Positions 6,919 through 12,894 of a DNA stretch of 15,657 bases are shown piece by piece. This DNA comes from JAXHUH01 sp034211175 (GTDB lineage: Bacteria > Actinomycetota > Acidimicrobiia > Acidimicrobiales > CAIXPF01). The stretch spans positions 1-15,657 of the forward strand of contig JAXHUH010000217.1 of NCBI GenBank assembly GCA_034211175.1. Reading direction: 5' to 3'. How positions within the stretch are numbered: position 1 is the first letter of the stretch; each line of letters opens with the position of its first letter. A program made the position numbers and the translations under genes. Under the pieces are notes generated by a model that did not search any database, was not told where the DNA came from, and saw nothing but the letters and a program-made list of their open reading frames with translations.

Positions 6919-6959
6919 GGTCGCTGAAGGGTACCCGTGTGCCCGCGTCGTGCCGGGCC

Positions 6960-7739
6960 TCAGCCGGCCGACCAGCCGCCGTCGACCGGGATGACCGCGC
7001 CGTTCATGTTCGACGCCTCGTCGCTCGCCAGCCACGAGATCAGCGCGGCGATCTCGTCGGGCTCGGCGATCTTCGAACCGAGGCCGATGACGGCGCCGAT
7101 CCGCTCGAGCGTGAACTCACTGGGCGACGTGAGCGTGGAGGCGATGTTGGTCATCACCCCGCCCGGCAGCACAGCGTTGGCCCGGATGCCGTCGGCCGCG
7201 TACATCCACGCCACCGACCGGGTCTGGCCGAGCACCGCGTGCTTCGATGCGGTGTAGGCGAAGCCGGCGGCGCCGCCCCGGATCGCGGCCTCGGACGCGA
7301 CGTTCACGATGGCACCCCGACCGGCCTCGCGCATGGGGGCGAGCGCGGCGCGGGTGAGGCGCATCGGGCCCTCGACGTTGACCCGCATGACCCGCTCCCA
7401 CGTGGCGTCGTCGAGGTCGTGGAGCGGGAGCATGTTGTCCATGATCCCGGCGACGTTGGCGACCACGTGGAGACCGCCGAACGCCTCGAGCGCACGCGCC
7501 ACCACCCGGTCGACGTCCTCCTGGTTGCCGATGTCGGCCACCACGGTCTCGACCCTGCCCTCGGGGGTCTCGCCGGCCAGGGCGGTGAGGCCGTCCTCGG
7601 CGACGTCGCAGGCCACGACCCGGGCGCCCTCGGCGACCATCCGCACGACCGTGGCCCGGCCGATGCCGGACGCCGCGCCGGTCACGATGGCGACCCGTCC
7701 GTCGTGGCGGGCCTGATGCACGTTGGTGGGTTCGCTCAC
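6960..7739 (-). CDS. Short-chain dehydrogenase/reductase (classical SDR, NAD-type)
   Basis: 259-residue cytoplasmic oxidoreductase of the classical SDR length. It has the cofactor motif TGAASGIG (20-27), Asp45 at the end of strand 2 (suggesting NAD(H) rather than NADP(H)), the NVAG variant of NNAG (95-98), and the catalytic set Asn121, Ser149, Tyr162, Lys166 (YTASK). It ends in the usual PVDGGWSAG. The GTG at 7739-7737 is the chosen start: GAGGAG lies 5 bases upstream (7745-7750 on the plus strand), whereas the ATG further up would place the start before this site. Likely reaction is oxidation of a secondary alcohol or reduction of a ketone on a lipid, steroid or hydroxyacyl substrate, not resolvable further. 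It is the first gene of the unit containing the TetR regulator and is divergent from the MMPL exporter. Confidence 0.93.
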   Translation of the reverse strand: MSEPTNVHQARHDGRVAIVTGAASGIGRATVVRMVAEGARVVACDVAEDGLTALAGETPEGRVETVVADIGNQEDVDRVVARALEAFGGLHVVANVAGIMDNMLPLHDLDDATWERVMRVNVEGPMRLTRAALAPMREAGRGAIVNVASEAAIRGGAAGFAYTASKHAVLGQTRSVAWMYAADGIRANAVLPGGVMTNIASTLTSPSEFTLERIGAVIGLGSKIAEPDEIAALISWLASDEASNMNGAVIPVDGGWSAG

Positions 7740-7761
7740 GGCGACTCCTCTGGATCGGGGT

Positions 7762-7796
7762 GGCGCCCGCGGCTCGATCCGCATCGAGCGGGCGCC
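7762..7796 (-). promoter_or_regulatory. Bulged 14-bp stem-loop in the dehydrogenase 5' leader
   Basis: On the plus strand the arm GGCGCCCG (7762-7769), a 3-base bulge, CTCGAT (7773-7778), loop CCGC, ATCGAG (7783-7788) and CGGGCGCC (7789-7796) form an 8+6 bp stem. It lies between the candidate promoter/operator (7821-7840) and the GAGGAG ribosome-binding site (7745-7750), so it would be transcribed into the leader about 23 bases before the start codon. It may stabilise the mRNA, modulate translation, or attenuate. No ligand-binding fold is recognised. Confidence 0.5.
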
Positions 7797-7820
7797 GCCC
7801 TCCGGTTGAGACCGGGCGGC

Positions 7821-7840
7821 ATACTAGCCGATCGGCTAGT
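7821..7840 (-). promoter_or_regulatory. TetR-type operator 1 with overlapping -10 box (dehydrogenase side)
   Basis: ACTAGCCGATCGGCTAGT at 7823-7840 is a perfect 18-bp palindrome. Read on the minus strand, its last four bases begin TAGTAT (7826-7821), a credible -10 hexamer, so a bound repressor would cover the promoter. No good -35 box was found. A start site about 7 bases on would give a leader of about 75 bases for the dehydrogenase. Confidence 0.8.
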
Positions 7841-7931
7841 GCAGCCGTCGGGGTTCGACCCCCGGTTCACCCGACCCGGGGACGCGGGTGGCGCACGCCA
7901 CACGACGATCATCCGGTTGAGGCTTGCGTTG

Positions 7932-7951
7932 GCTAGCCGAACGGCTAGTCT
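7932..7951 (+). promoter_or_regulatory. TetR-type operator 2 with overlapping -10 box (MMPL side)
   Basis: GCTAGCCGAACGGCTAGT at 7932-7949 matches operator 1 except at the first and one central position. Its last four bases begin TAGTCT (7946-7951), a possible -10 box in the same geometry as at operator 1. TTGCGT at 7924-7929, 16 bases before it, is a possible -35. The operator would then fill the spacer and overlap the -10 box, a classic repressing position. Confidence 0.75.
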
Positions 7952-7960
7952 GCGTCGGCA

Positions 7961-7976
7961 ATAGCCGTTCGGCTAT
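7961..7976 (+). promoter_or_regulatory. TetR-type operator 3, downstream of the MMPL promoter
   Basis: ATAGCCGTTCGGCTAT is palindromic in both 7-base arms and shares the TAGCCG-NN-CGGCTA core with operators 1 and 2. Its centre is 28 bp from the centre of operator 2, close to the predicted transcript start. Two spaced sites may allow cooperative binding by two dimers. The remaining 70 bp to the MMPL start contain GGAGA at 8024-8028, which is too far from the ATG to be an ideal ribosome-binding site. Confidence 0.75.
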
Positions 7977-8045
7977 CCCTTCCCTGCGATCCCGTCCCGG
8001 CAGCCGGCACCCCGCCCGCCGTCGGAGAGAGTCGAGACCCACCCC

Positions 8046-10283
8046 ATGGCTCCCCTGCTGTACCGGCTCGGCCGGTTCTCGTTCCGACGACGAGGCCTCG
8101 TGAGCCTCGCCTGGCTCGTGGCACTCGTCGCCATGATCGCGGGCGCCGCCACGCTGTCCGGCCCGACGTCGGACGCGTTCTCGATCCCCGGCACGCAGTC
8201 CCAGAAGGCGCTCGACCTGCTCGAGGAGCGCATGCCGGCCGCCGGTGTCGGCAACGCCTCGGCCCGCGTCGTCTTCGTCGCACCCGACGGTGCGTCGATC
8301 ACCGACCCCGACGTCCGGGCGTCGATCGAGGGAGTCGCCACCGAGGTCGCCGGCCAGCCCCACGTGACCTCGGCGCTGAGCCCCTACGACGTGCAGGCGG
8401 TCTCGCCCGACGGCACGACCGCGTTCATGTCGGTCTCGTACTCGGTCACCTCGGACGAGGTCACCGACGAGGACCGCGAGCTGCTCGAGGACGCGATCGC
8501 CGCGGTCGAGGCCGACGGGATCGGCGCCGCCGCCGGCGGGTCCGCGACCCAGGCCCAGCCCCACGCGGCCCCGATCGGCGAGATCATCGGCCTCGGCGTC
8601 GCCGCGGTCGTGCTCTTCCTCACCTTCGGTGCCCTCGTCGCCGCCGGCCTGCCCCTGCTCACGGCCATCGTCGGCGTCGGGTTCGGGCTGCTCGGCATCC
8701 AGATCGCCACCGGGTTCTTCGACCTGTCGTCGACCACGATGACCCTGGCCACGATGCTCGGCCTCGCCGTCGGCATCGACTACGCCCTGTTCATCATCTC
8801 CCGCTACCGCCACGAGCTGCTCGGGACCCACGACCCGGCGCATGCGATCGGCATGGCCATCGGCACCGCCGGCTCCGCCGTGGTGTTCGCCGGCCTCACC
8901 GTCGCCATCGCGCTCGTCGCCCTCGTCGTCGTCGGGATCCCGTTCCTGTCGGCCATGGGCCTCGCCGCGGCCGGCACCGTCGTCGTCGCCGTGCTGCTGG
9001 CGCTCACGCTCCTGCCGGCCCTGCTCGGCTTCGCCGGCATGCGGGTCCTCGGCCGCAAGGGCTACCGGGCGCCCGACACCGAGCACGACAGCACCGCCAA
9101 GCCGACCTTCGGCGACCGCTGGGCCGAGGTGATCCTCCGCCACCGGGCCGTCGTCGCCGCCGGAGCCGTCGCGCTGCTGGTCGTCATCGCCCTGCCGGCC
9201 ACCTCGCTGCGACTCGGCCTGCCGACCGACGCCACCGCGGCCGAGGGCAGCTCGCCCCGCGAGGCGTACGACCAGATCACCGAGGCCTTCGGCCCCGGCC
9301 TGAACGGCCCGCTCGTGCTCGCCGTCGACCTCGCCGACGCCCCGGACCCGACCGCCGCGCTGGCCGCGATCCGGGCCGACCTCGACGGCCTCGACAACAT
9401 CGCCAACGTCGGCGCCGAGAACCTCAACGAGGCCGGCGACCTGGCCATCGTGTCGATCATCCCGATGACCGGGCCGTCCGACGCCGCCACCGAGGACCTG
9501 GTCGGCGACATCCGCTCCCGGGCCGACACCTGGGCCGACCAGACCGGCGCGGACGTCTCGGTGACCGGCGAGACCGCCGTCGCCATCGACGTGTCGGAGA
9601 CCCTGGCCGACGCGCTCATCCCCTACCTGAGCATCATCGTCGGGCTCGCGTTCGTGCTGCTCGTGCTCGTGTTCCGGAGCCTGCTGGTGCCTCTGAAGGC
9701 CACCCTCGGCTTCCTGCTCAGCATCCTCGCGGCGTTCGGCGGTGTGGTCGCCGTGTTCCAGTGGGGCTGGCTGAAGGACCTCATCGCCCTCGAGACGACC
9801 GGTCCGATCATCAGCTTCCTGCCCATCATCCTCATCGGCATCCTGTTCGGCCTGGCGATGGACTACGAGGTCTTCCTCGTCACCCGCATGCGGGAGGCGT
9901 TCGTCCACGGCGACTCGGCCGAGGACGCCATCAAGGACGGCTTCCGCCACGGCTCCCGGGTGGTGACCGCGGCGGCCGTGATCATGATCGGCGTGTTCGC
10001 CGGCTTCGTGTTCGCCGACGACCCGATCATCAAGTCGATCGGCTTCGCCCTCGCCCTCGGCGTCGCGCTCGACGCGTTCGTGGTCCGGATGATCCTGGTC
10101 CCCGCCGTCCTGTCGCTGATGGGCGATCGGGCCTGGTACCTGCCCGGTTGGCTCGACCGGGTGCTGCCCGACATCGACATCGAGGGCAGTCAGCTCGAGC
10201 GCTCGGGCGGCACCGCCGACGACGCGGCGAGCGGTGCGACGAGCACCGACGAACCCCTCGCCGGAACCCGCGCCGGCCACTGA
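8046..10283 (+). CDS. MMPL/RND-family membrane transporter
   Basis: 745-residue inner-membrane transporter in two homologous halves, each with a transmembrane helix, a periplasmic/extracytoplasmic loop and a bundle of helices. TM1 lies at about 18-38. The first loop runs to about 175 and the first bundle (about 176-335) contains GLAVGIDYALFIISRYR with Asp245-Tyr246. The second half starts near 365; its loop spans about 390-520 and its bundle contains GLAMDYEVFLVTRMRE with Asp606-Tyr607. Paired Asp-Tyr residues are the proton-relay signature of MmpL proteins. The C-terminal tail is short, without the long cytoplasmic domain of MmpL3. These proteins export lipids, siderophores or hydrophobic compounds; the cargo is not readable. 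It is the divergent partner of the dehydrogenase and the presumed target of the TetR repressor. A perfect 13-bp hairpin follows the gene. Confidence 0.93.
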   Translation: MAPLLYRLGRFSFRRRGLVSLAWLVALVAMIAGAATLSGPTSDAFSIPGTQSQKALDLLEERMPAAGVGNASARVVFVAPDGASITDPDVRASIEGVATEVAGQPHVTSALSPYDVQAVSPDGTTAFMSVSYSVTSDEVTDEDRELLEDAIAAVEADGIGAAAGGSATQAQPHAAPIGEIIGLGVAAVVLFLTFGALVAAGLPLLTAIVGVGFGLLGIQIATGFFDLSSTTMTLATMLGLAVGIDYALFIISRYRHELLGTHDPAHAIGMAIGTAGSAVVFAGLTVAIALVALVVVGIPFLSAMGLAAAGTVVVAVLLALTLLPALLGFAGMRVLGRKGYRAPDTEHDSTAKPTFGDRWAEVILRHRAVVAAGAVALLVVIALPATSLRLGLPTDATAAEGSSPREAYDQITEAFGPGLNGPLVLAVDLADAPDPTAALAAIRADLDGLDNIANVGAENLNEAGDLAIVSIIPMTGPSDAATEDLVGDIRSRADTWADQTGADVSVTGETAVAIDVSETLADALIPYLSIIVGLAFVLLVLVFRSLLVPLKATLGFLLSILAAFGGVVAVFQWGWLKDLIALETTGPIISFLPIILIGILFGLAMDYEVFLVTRMREAFVHGDSAEDAIKDGFRHGSRVVTAAAVIMIGVFAGFVFADDPIIKSIGFALALGVALDAFVVRMILVPAVLSLMGDRAWYLPGWLDRVLPDIDIEGSQLERSGGTADDAASGATSTDEPLAGTRAGH

Positions 10284-10317
10284 CCGCGCGACCCACCTCG
10301 GCAGGATCCCCCGAGGA

Positions 10318-10348
10318 GCCGCCCCCGCCGACTCGCGGCGGGGGCGGC
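10318..10348 (+). terminator. Perfect 13-bp hairpin after the MMPL gene
   Basis: GCCGCCCCCGCCG (10318-10330), loop ACTCG, then CGGCGGGGGCGGC (10336-10348): a perfect 13-bp all-G+C stem with a 5-base loop, 35 bases after the stop codon. There is no T-run, as is common for terminators of GC-rich actinobacteria. It probably ends or attenuates MMPL transcription before the crotonase genes. Confidence 0.75.
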
Positions 10349-10391
10349 GTCGCGTCCCGGGTCGCGCCGACCGGGCACCCCGACGGGCCGG

Positions 10392-10456
10392 GTCGTCCGG
10401 CTGGGCCGTCCGGCTGGGTCGTCCGGCTGGGTCGTCCGGCTGGGTCGTCTGGTCCG
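10392..10456. repeat. 13-bp tandem repeat, four copies plus a degenerate fifth
   Basis: The unit GTCGTCCGGCTGG starts at 10392, 10405 (one change), 10418 and 10431, followed by a degenerate fifth copy from 10444. The period is not a multiple of three, and the array lies in the 258-bp stretch between the MMPL gene and the first crotonase, so it is noncoding. It begins 43 bp after the hairpin and ends 85 bp before the crotonase start. Its role is unknown; slippage-prone length variation is likely. Confidence 0.9.
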
Positions 10457-10541
10457 GCCGGAGGTGGCCGTGCCAGCATCGGCCGCCGAGCACCCGGGAG
10501 GACGGGCCGAGTGGCCCGGGCGACCGGTGGAGGGGGAACAG

Positions 10542-11345
10542 GTGGAGTACACGACGCTGCAGGTCGAGCGCGACGGCGAGGTCGAGGTGCTGACGTTGAA
10601 CCGCCCCGAGCGGATGAACGGCATCACCGGGACCATGGTCCACGAGCTCGCCCACTACTGGACGGCCAAGGCCGCGGACGCCTCGACCCGCGTCGTGGTC
10701 ATGCGGGGTGCGGGGCGGGCGTTCTGCGCCGGGCTCGACATCAAGGAGCAGTCGGCCGACGGTGACCGCCCCACGTTCCGGCCCGGCGAGCCGACGCTCA
10801 GCGACCTGCCACCGCTGATGCGCCGGGCGCCCCAGCCGATCATTGCCCTCCTCCACGGCGGCGTGTCCGGCGGTGGGTTCGCCATGGCGCTGGCCGCCGA
10901 CTTCCGGTTCGCCGCGGACACCCTGAAGATGAACGACGCGTTCGCCCGCATCGGCATGTCGGGCTGCGAGATGGGCGTCAGCTACTTCCTGCCCCGCCTC
11001 GTCGGCGTGCCCGTGGCGCGGGAGCTGATCTACACCGGCCGCTACGTCGATGCGGAGCGGGCCCTCGCCATCGGCCTCGTCTCCGGTGTCGCCTCGGAGG
11101 AGAAGTTGCGGGACGAGGCCCAGCCGCTGATCGACGATCTGCTCGCCGTCTCGCCGACCGGCCTGCGCGAGTCGAAGCGCACCCTCAACGCGTCGCTCGG
11201 CATGGACGACCTCGAGGCGGTCATCGATCTCGAGATCGGCGCCCAGCAGCGCTGCCAGCAGACCGGCGACTTCGACGAGGCGATCACCGCCTTCGTCGAG
11301 AAGCGCCCGCCCCGGTTCCGCCCGCTCACCCGGACCGGCGGTTGA
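10542..11345 (+). CDS. Enoyl-CoA hydratase/isomerase-family protein (crotonase fold), altered active site
   Basis: 267-residue crotonase. Oxyanion-hole elements are intact: GRAFCAGLDI (59-67) and HGGVSGGGFA (105-114). Hand alignment to rat enoyl-CoA hydratase puts Ala114 where Glu144 should be and Phe134 where Glu164 should be, so neither hydratase glutamate is present. Glu143 (SGCEMGVSYFLPR) aligns with the extra catalytic Asp204 of dienoyl-CoA isomerase if a one-residue insertion is allowed. It may therefore be an isomerase, another acyl-CoA enzyme, or a non-hydrating paralog. The GTG at 10542 is preferred over the upstream ATG because GGAGGGGG lies just before it (10529-10536) and the product then has standard length. 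It is followed after 59 bp by a second crotonase, probably on the same transcript. Confidence 0.88.
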   Translation: MEYTTLQVERDGEVEVLTLNRPERMNGITGTMVHELAHYWTAKAADASTRVVVMRGAGRAFCAGLDIKEQSADGDRPTFRPGEPTLSDLPPLMRRAPQPIIALLHGGVSGGGFAMALAADFRFAADTLKMNDAFARIGMSGCEMGVSYFLPRLVGVPVARELIYTGRYVDAERALAIGLVSGVASEEKLRDEAQPLIDDLLAVSPTGLRESKRTLNASLGMDDLEAVIDLEIGAQQRCQQTGDFDEAITAFVEKRPPRFRPLTRTGG

Positions 11346-11404
11346 GCCGTGGGCTTCGCTCAGACCCGTTCCGCCGAGTCCCGCCGCAGCGATGGAGACA
11401 ACCG

Positions 11405-12196
11405 ATGACCGAGACCGACCAGCACGACACGACCACGGCATCGGCGGCGGTGCTCGTCGAGCGTGACGGCCCCGTTGCCGTCGTCCGGCTCAACCGCCCC
11501 GCCGCCCGCAACGCGGTGAACGTCGACCTGGCCACCGCCCTGGTCGAGGCCATGGAGCGCACGGCCGATGCCCGTTGCATCGTCGTGACCGGTGAGGGCC
11601 CCGCGTTCTGCGCCGGGCTCGACCTGCGCAACCTCGGTACCGACCGCCTCGCCGACCTGCCGCCGTTCATCGAGGCGGTGCGCCGCTCGCCGGTGCCGAC
11701 GATCGCCGCGGTGAACGGCCCGGCGGTGACCGGCGGGTTCGAGGTCGCGCTGGCGTGTGACTTCATGGTCGCCTCGACCAACGCCGCGTTCGCCGACACC
11801 CACCTGCGGGTCGGCGTCTACCCGGGGCCGGTCCTCGTCGACCTGCCCCGCCGGGTGGGCATGGCCAAGGCCCGGGAGCTGTCGCTCACCGGCAACTTCG
11901 TCGACGCGGCCGAGGCCGCCCGGATCGGTCTCGTCAACCACGTCGTCGAGCCCGACGCGCTCATGGACGCCGCCCTCGGCCTGGCCCACGCCATCGCCGA
12001 GCAGGACCCGGCGATGGTCGCCACGATGCGGCGCGACTGGGACGACACCGGCAGCCTGCCCTATGCCGACGCCCACCGCCGCCACCGGGAGAACGCGGTC
12101 GCGGCCGGCTTCGCCGACGCCGGCTCCGACACGCTCCGCTCCAACATGGCCGCCGTCGTCGACCGCTCCCGCACCCAACGGGCACCCCGGGACTGA
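11405..12196 (+). CDS. Enoyl-CoA hydratase/isomerase-family protein (crotonase fold), second paralog
   Basis: 263-residue crotonase. Oxyanion-hole motifs are GPAFCAGLDL (65-74) and NGPAVTGGFE (104-113). Glu113 matches Glu144 of rat enoyl-CoA hydratase, but His133 (FADTHLRVG) occupies the Glu164 position, a pattern I associate with many actinobacterial EchA paralogs of unknown substrate. The start ATG at 11405 has GGAGA (11394-11398) six bases upstream. The sequence differs clearly from the preceding crotonase, so this is an old paralog rather than a fresh duplication. The C-terminus is unremarkable. The role is probably in modification of an unsaturated acyl-CoA, perhaps in series with the first crotonase, the SDR and the thioesterase-like protein. 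That pathway link is inference from location only. Confidence 0.9.
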   Translation: MTETDQHDTTTASAAVLVERDGPVAVVRLNRPAARNAVNVDLATALVEAMERTADARCIVVTGEGPAFCAGLDLRNLGTDRLADLPPFIEAVRRSPVPTIAAVNGPAVTGGFEVALACDFMVASTNAAFADTHLRVGVYPGPVLVDLPRRVGMAKARELSLTGNFVDAAEAARIGLVNHVVEPDALMDAALGLAHAIAEQDPAMVATMRRDWDDTGSLPYADAHRRHRENAVAAGFADAGSDTLRSNMAAVVDRSRTQRAPRD

Positions 12197-12312
12197 CCAC
12201 CGGGTCGGGACGGTGCCGCGTCGATCGGCGGCACGCAGCGGACCTCCGAGCGGATGCCGGTGACGTCGTAGAGCTCGCCGCGGTGGTCGACCCATTCGTC
12301 GGCGGTCCACAC
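12197..12312 (-). other. Coding-like stretch behind the zinc-ribbon gene, no assigned gene
   Basis: From a GTG at 12312-12310 the minus strand reads VWTADEWVDHRGELYDVTG and onward. Of its first 37 codons, 34 end in G or C, which is the codon pattern of the real genes here. This frame differs by one from that of the zinc-ribbon gene ending at 12326. It stays open into the antisense of the crotonase, to a stop at 12061-12063. It could be a small unrecognised gene overlapping the crotonase end, the remnant of a longer gene, or a C-terminal part lost from the zinc-ribbon gene by frameshift. There is no clear ribosome-binding site. Confidence 0.3.
12213..12234. terminator. 7-bp stem-loop between convergent crotonase and zinc-ribbon genes
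   Basis: GTGCCGC (12213-12219), an 8-base loop, and GCGGCAC (12228-12234) form a perfect 7-bp stem 17 bases after the crotonase stop and in the convergent gap. It may act as a bidirectional terminator. No T-run follows. It overlaps the unexplained coding-like stretch on the minus strand. Confidence 0.35.
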
Positions 12313-12325
12313 CGCACGCGCCCGG

Positions 12326-12649
12326 TCAGCGCATGCCGGAGGCGGGGTTCTCGTCGGGCGGGAGTGGCGAGTTGGTCTGGCGCTGTTGGCGCAGCAGGTC
12401 GGCGTCGCAGTGCTCGCACAGGTGGCGGACGCTGATGTAGGAGATCGACAGCTGCGTGCCCCGCGACTTCTCCCACGCCGCCTGGGGCACACCGACGACG
12501 TCACCGCTGCCGCAACTCGGGCACGTCGGCGAGGGGTCGCGGTCCCACGTCAGGTCGCACGCGGCGCAGTGCAAACGGATCAGCTCGCCGTTCGGCTCAC
12601 CGCTGAGGTGCTCGTCGGTTCCGCAGGTCGGGCAGACGATGTCGCTCAC
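12326..12649 (-). CDS. Small zinc-ribbon protein with four CxxC pairs
   Basis: 107-residue cytoplasmic protein of unknown function. Four CxxC knuckles are seen: CPTC (6-9), CAAC (28-31), CPSC (43-46) and CEHC (78-81), enough for two zinc ribbons. The segment between the third and fourth pair contains AWEKSRGTQLSISYISVRHLCEHCD, and the tail is polar and Pro-rich. The GTG at 12649-12647 has GGGGAG about 7 bases upstream; an ATG 18 bases earlier in the same frame (12667) is an alternative. Such ribbons can bind nucleic acid or mediate protein contacts, but nothing here decides. It converges on the second crotonase and diverges from the MFS gene. A possible -10 (TACGAT) lies at 12727-12722. Confidence 0.82.
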   Translation of the reverse strand: MSDIVCPTCGTDEHLSGEPNGELIRLHCAACDLTWDRDPSPTCPSCGSGDVVGVPQAAWEKSRGTQLSISYISVRHLCEHCDADLLRQQRQTNSPLPPDENPASGMR

Positions 12650-12894
12650 GTGCACGCTCCCCTGCATCGGGTCGACGGTCCCGCATCGTCGCGCCAGGAC
12701 CAGGGCTCCGGGGGTCCGTCGATCGTACCGGCCCGCGCCTCCCCGCTCCGGGGCCGGACGAGCGGCATGGGTACCATCGCCGACCCCGGCCGTCGCCACC
12801 ACGCCCGGCCTCCCCCCTTCCCTCTCCCCCGCCGAGCCACCTCCATGCCACTCCGACCCGCACCGGCCCTCCCCCTCGCCCGAGGGGGGTCCCG

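Noticed and set aside
10392..10456. Coding repeat in an N-terminally extended crotonase or MMPL tail
   Set aside because: The 13-bp period shifts frame with each copy, the MMPL stop lies upstream, and a ribosome-binding site supports the crotonase start at 10542.
7836..11441. 1201-codon open frame on the minus strand
   Set aside because: It lies antisense to the MMPL and first crotonase genes, both with clear motifs and correct lengths. Its product is a low-complexity Asp/Glu/Arg/Gly/His chain without domains, as expected when a G/C-ending coding strand is read backwards.
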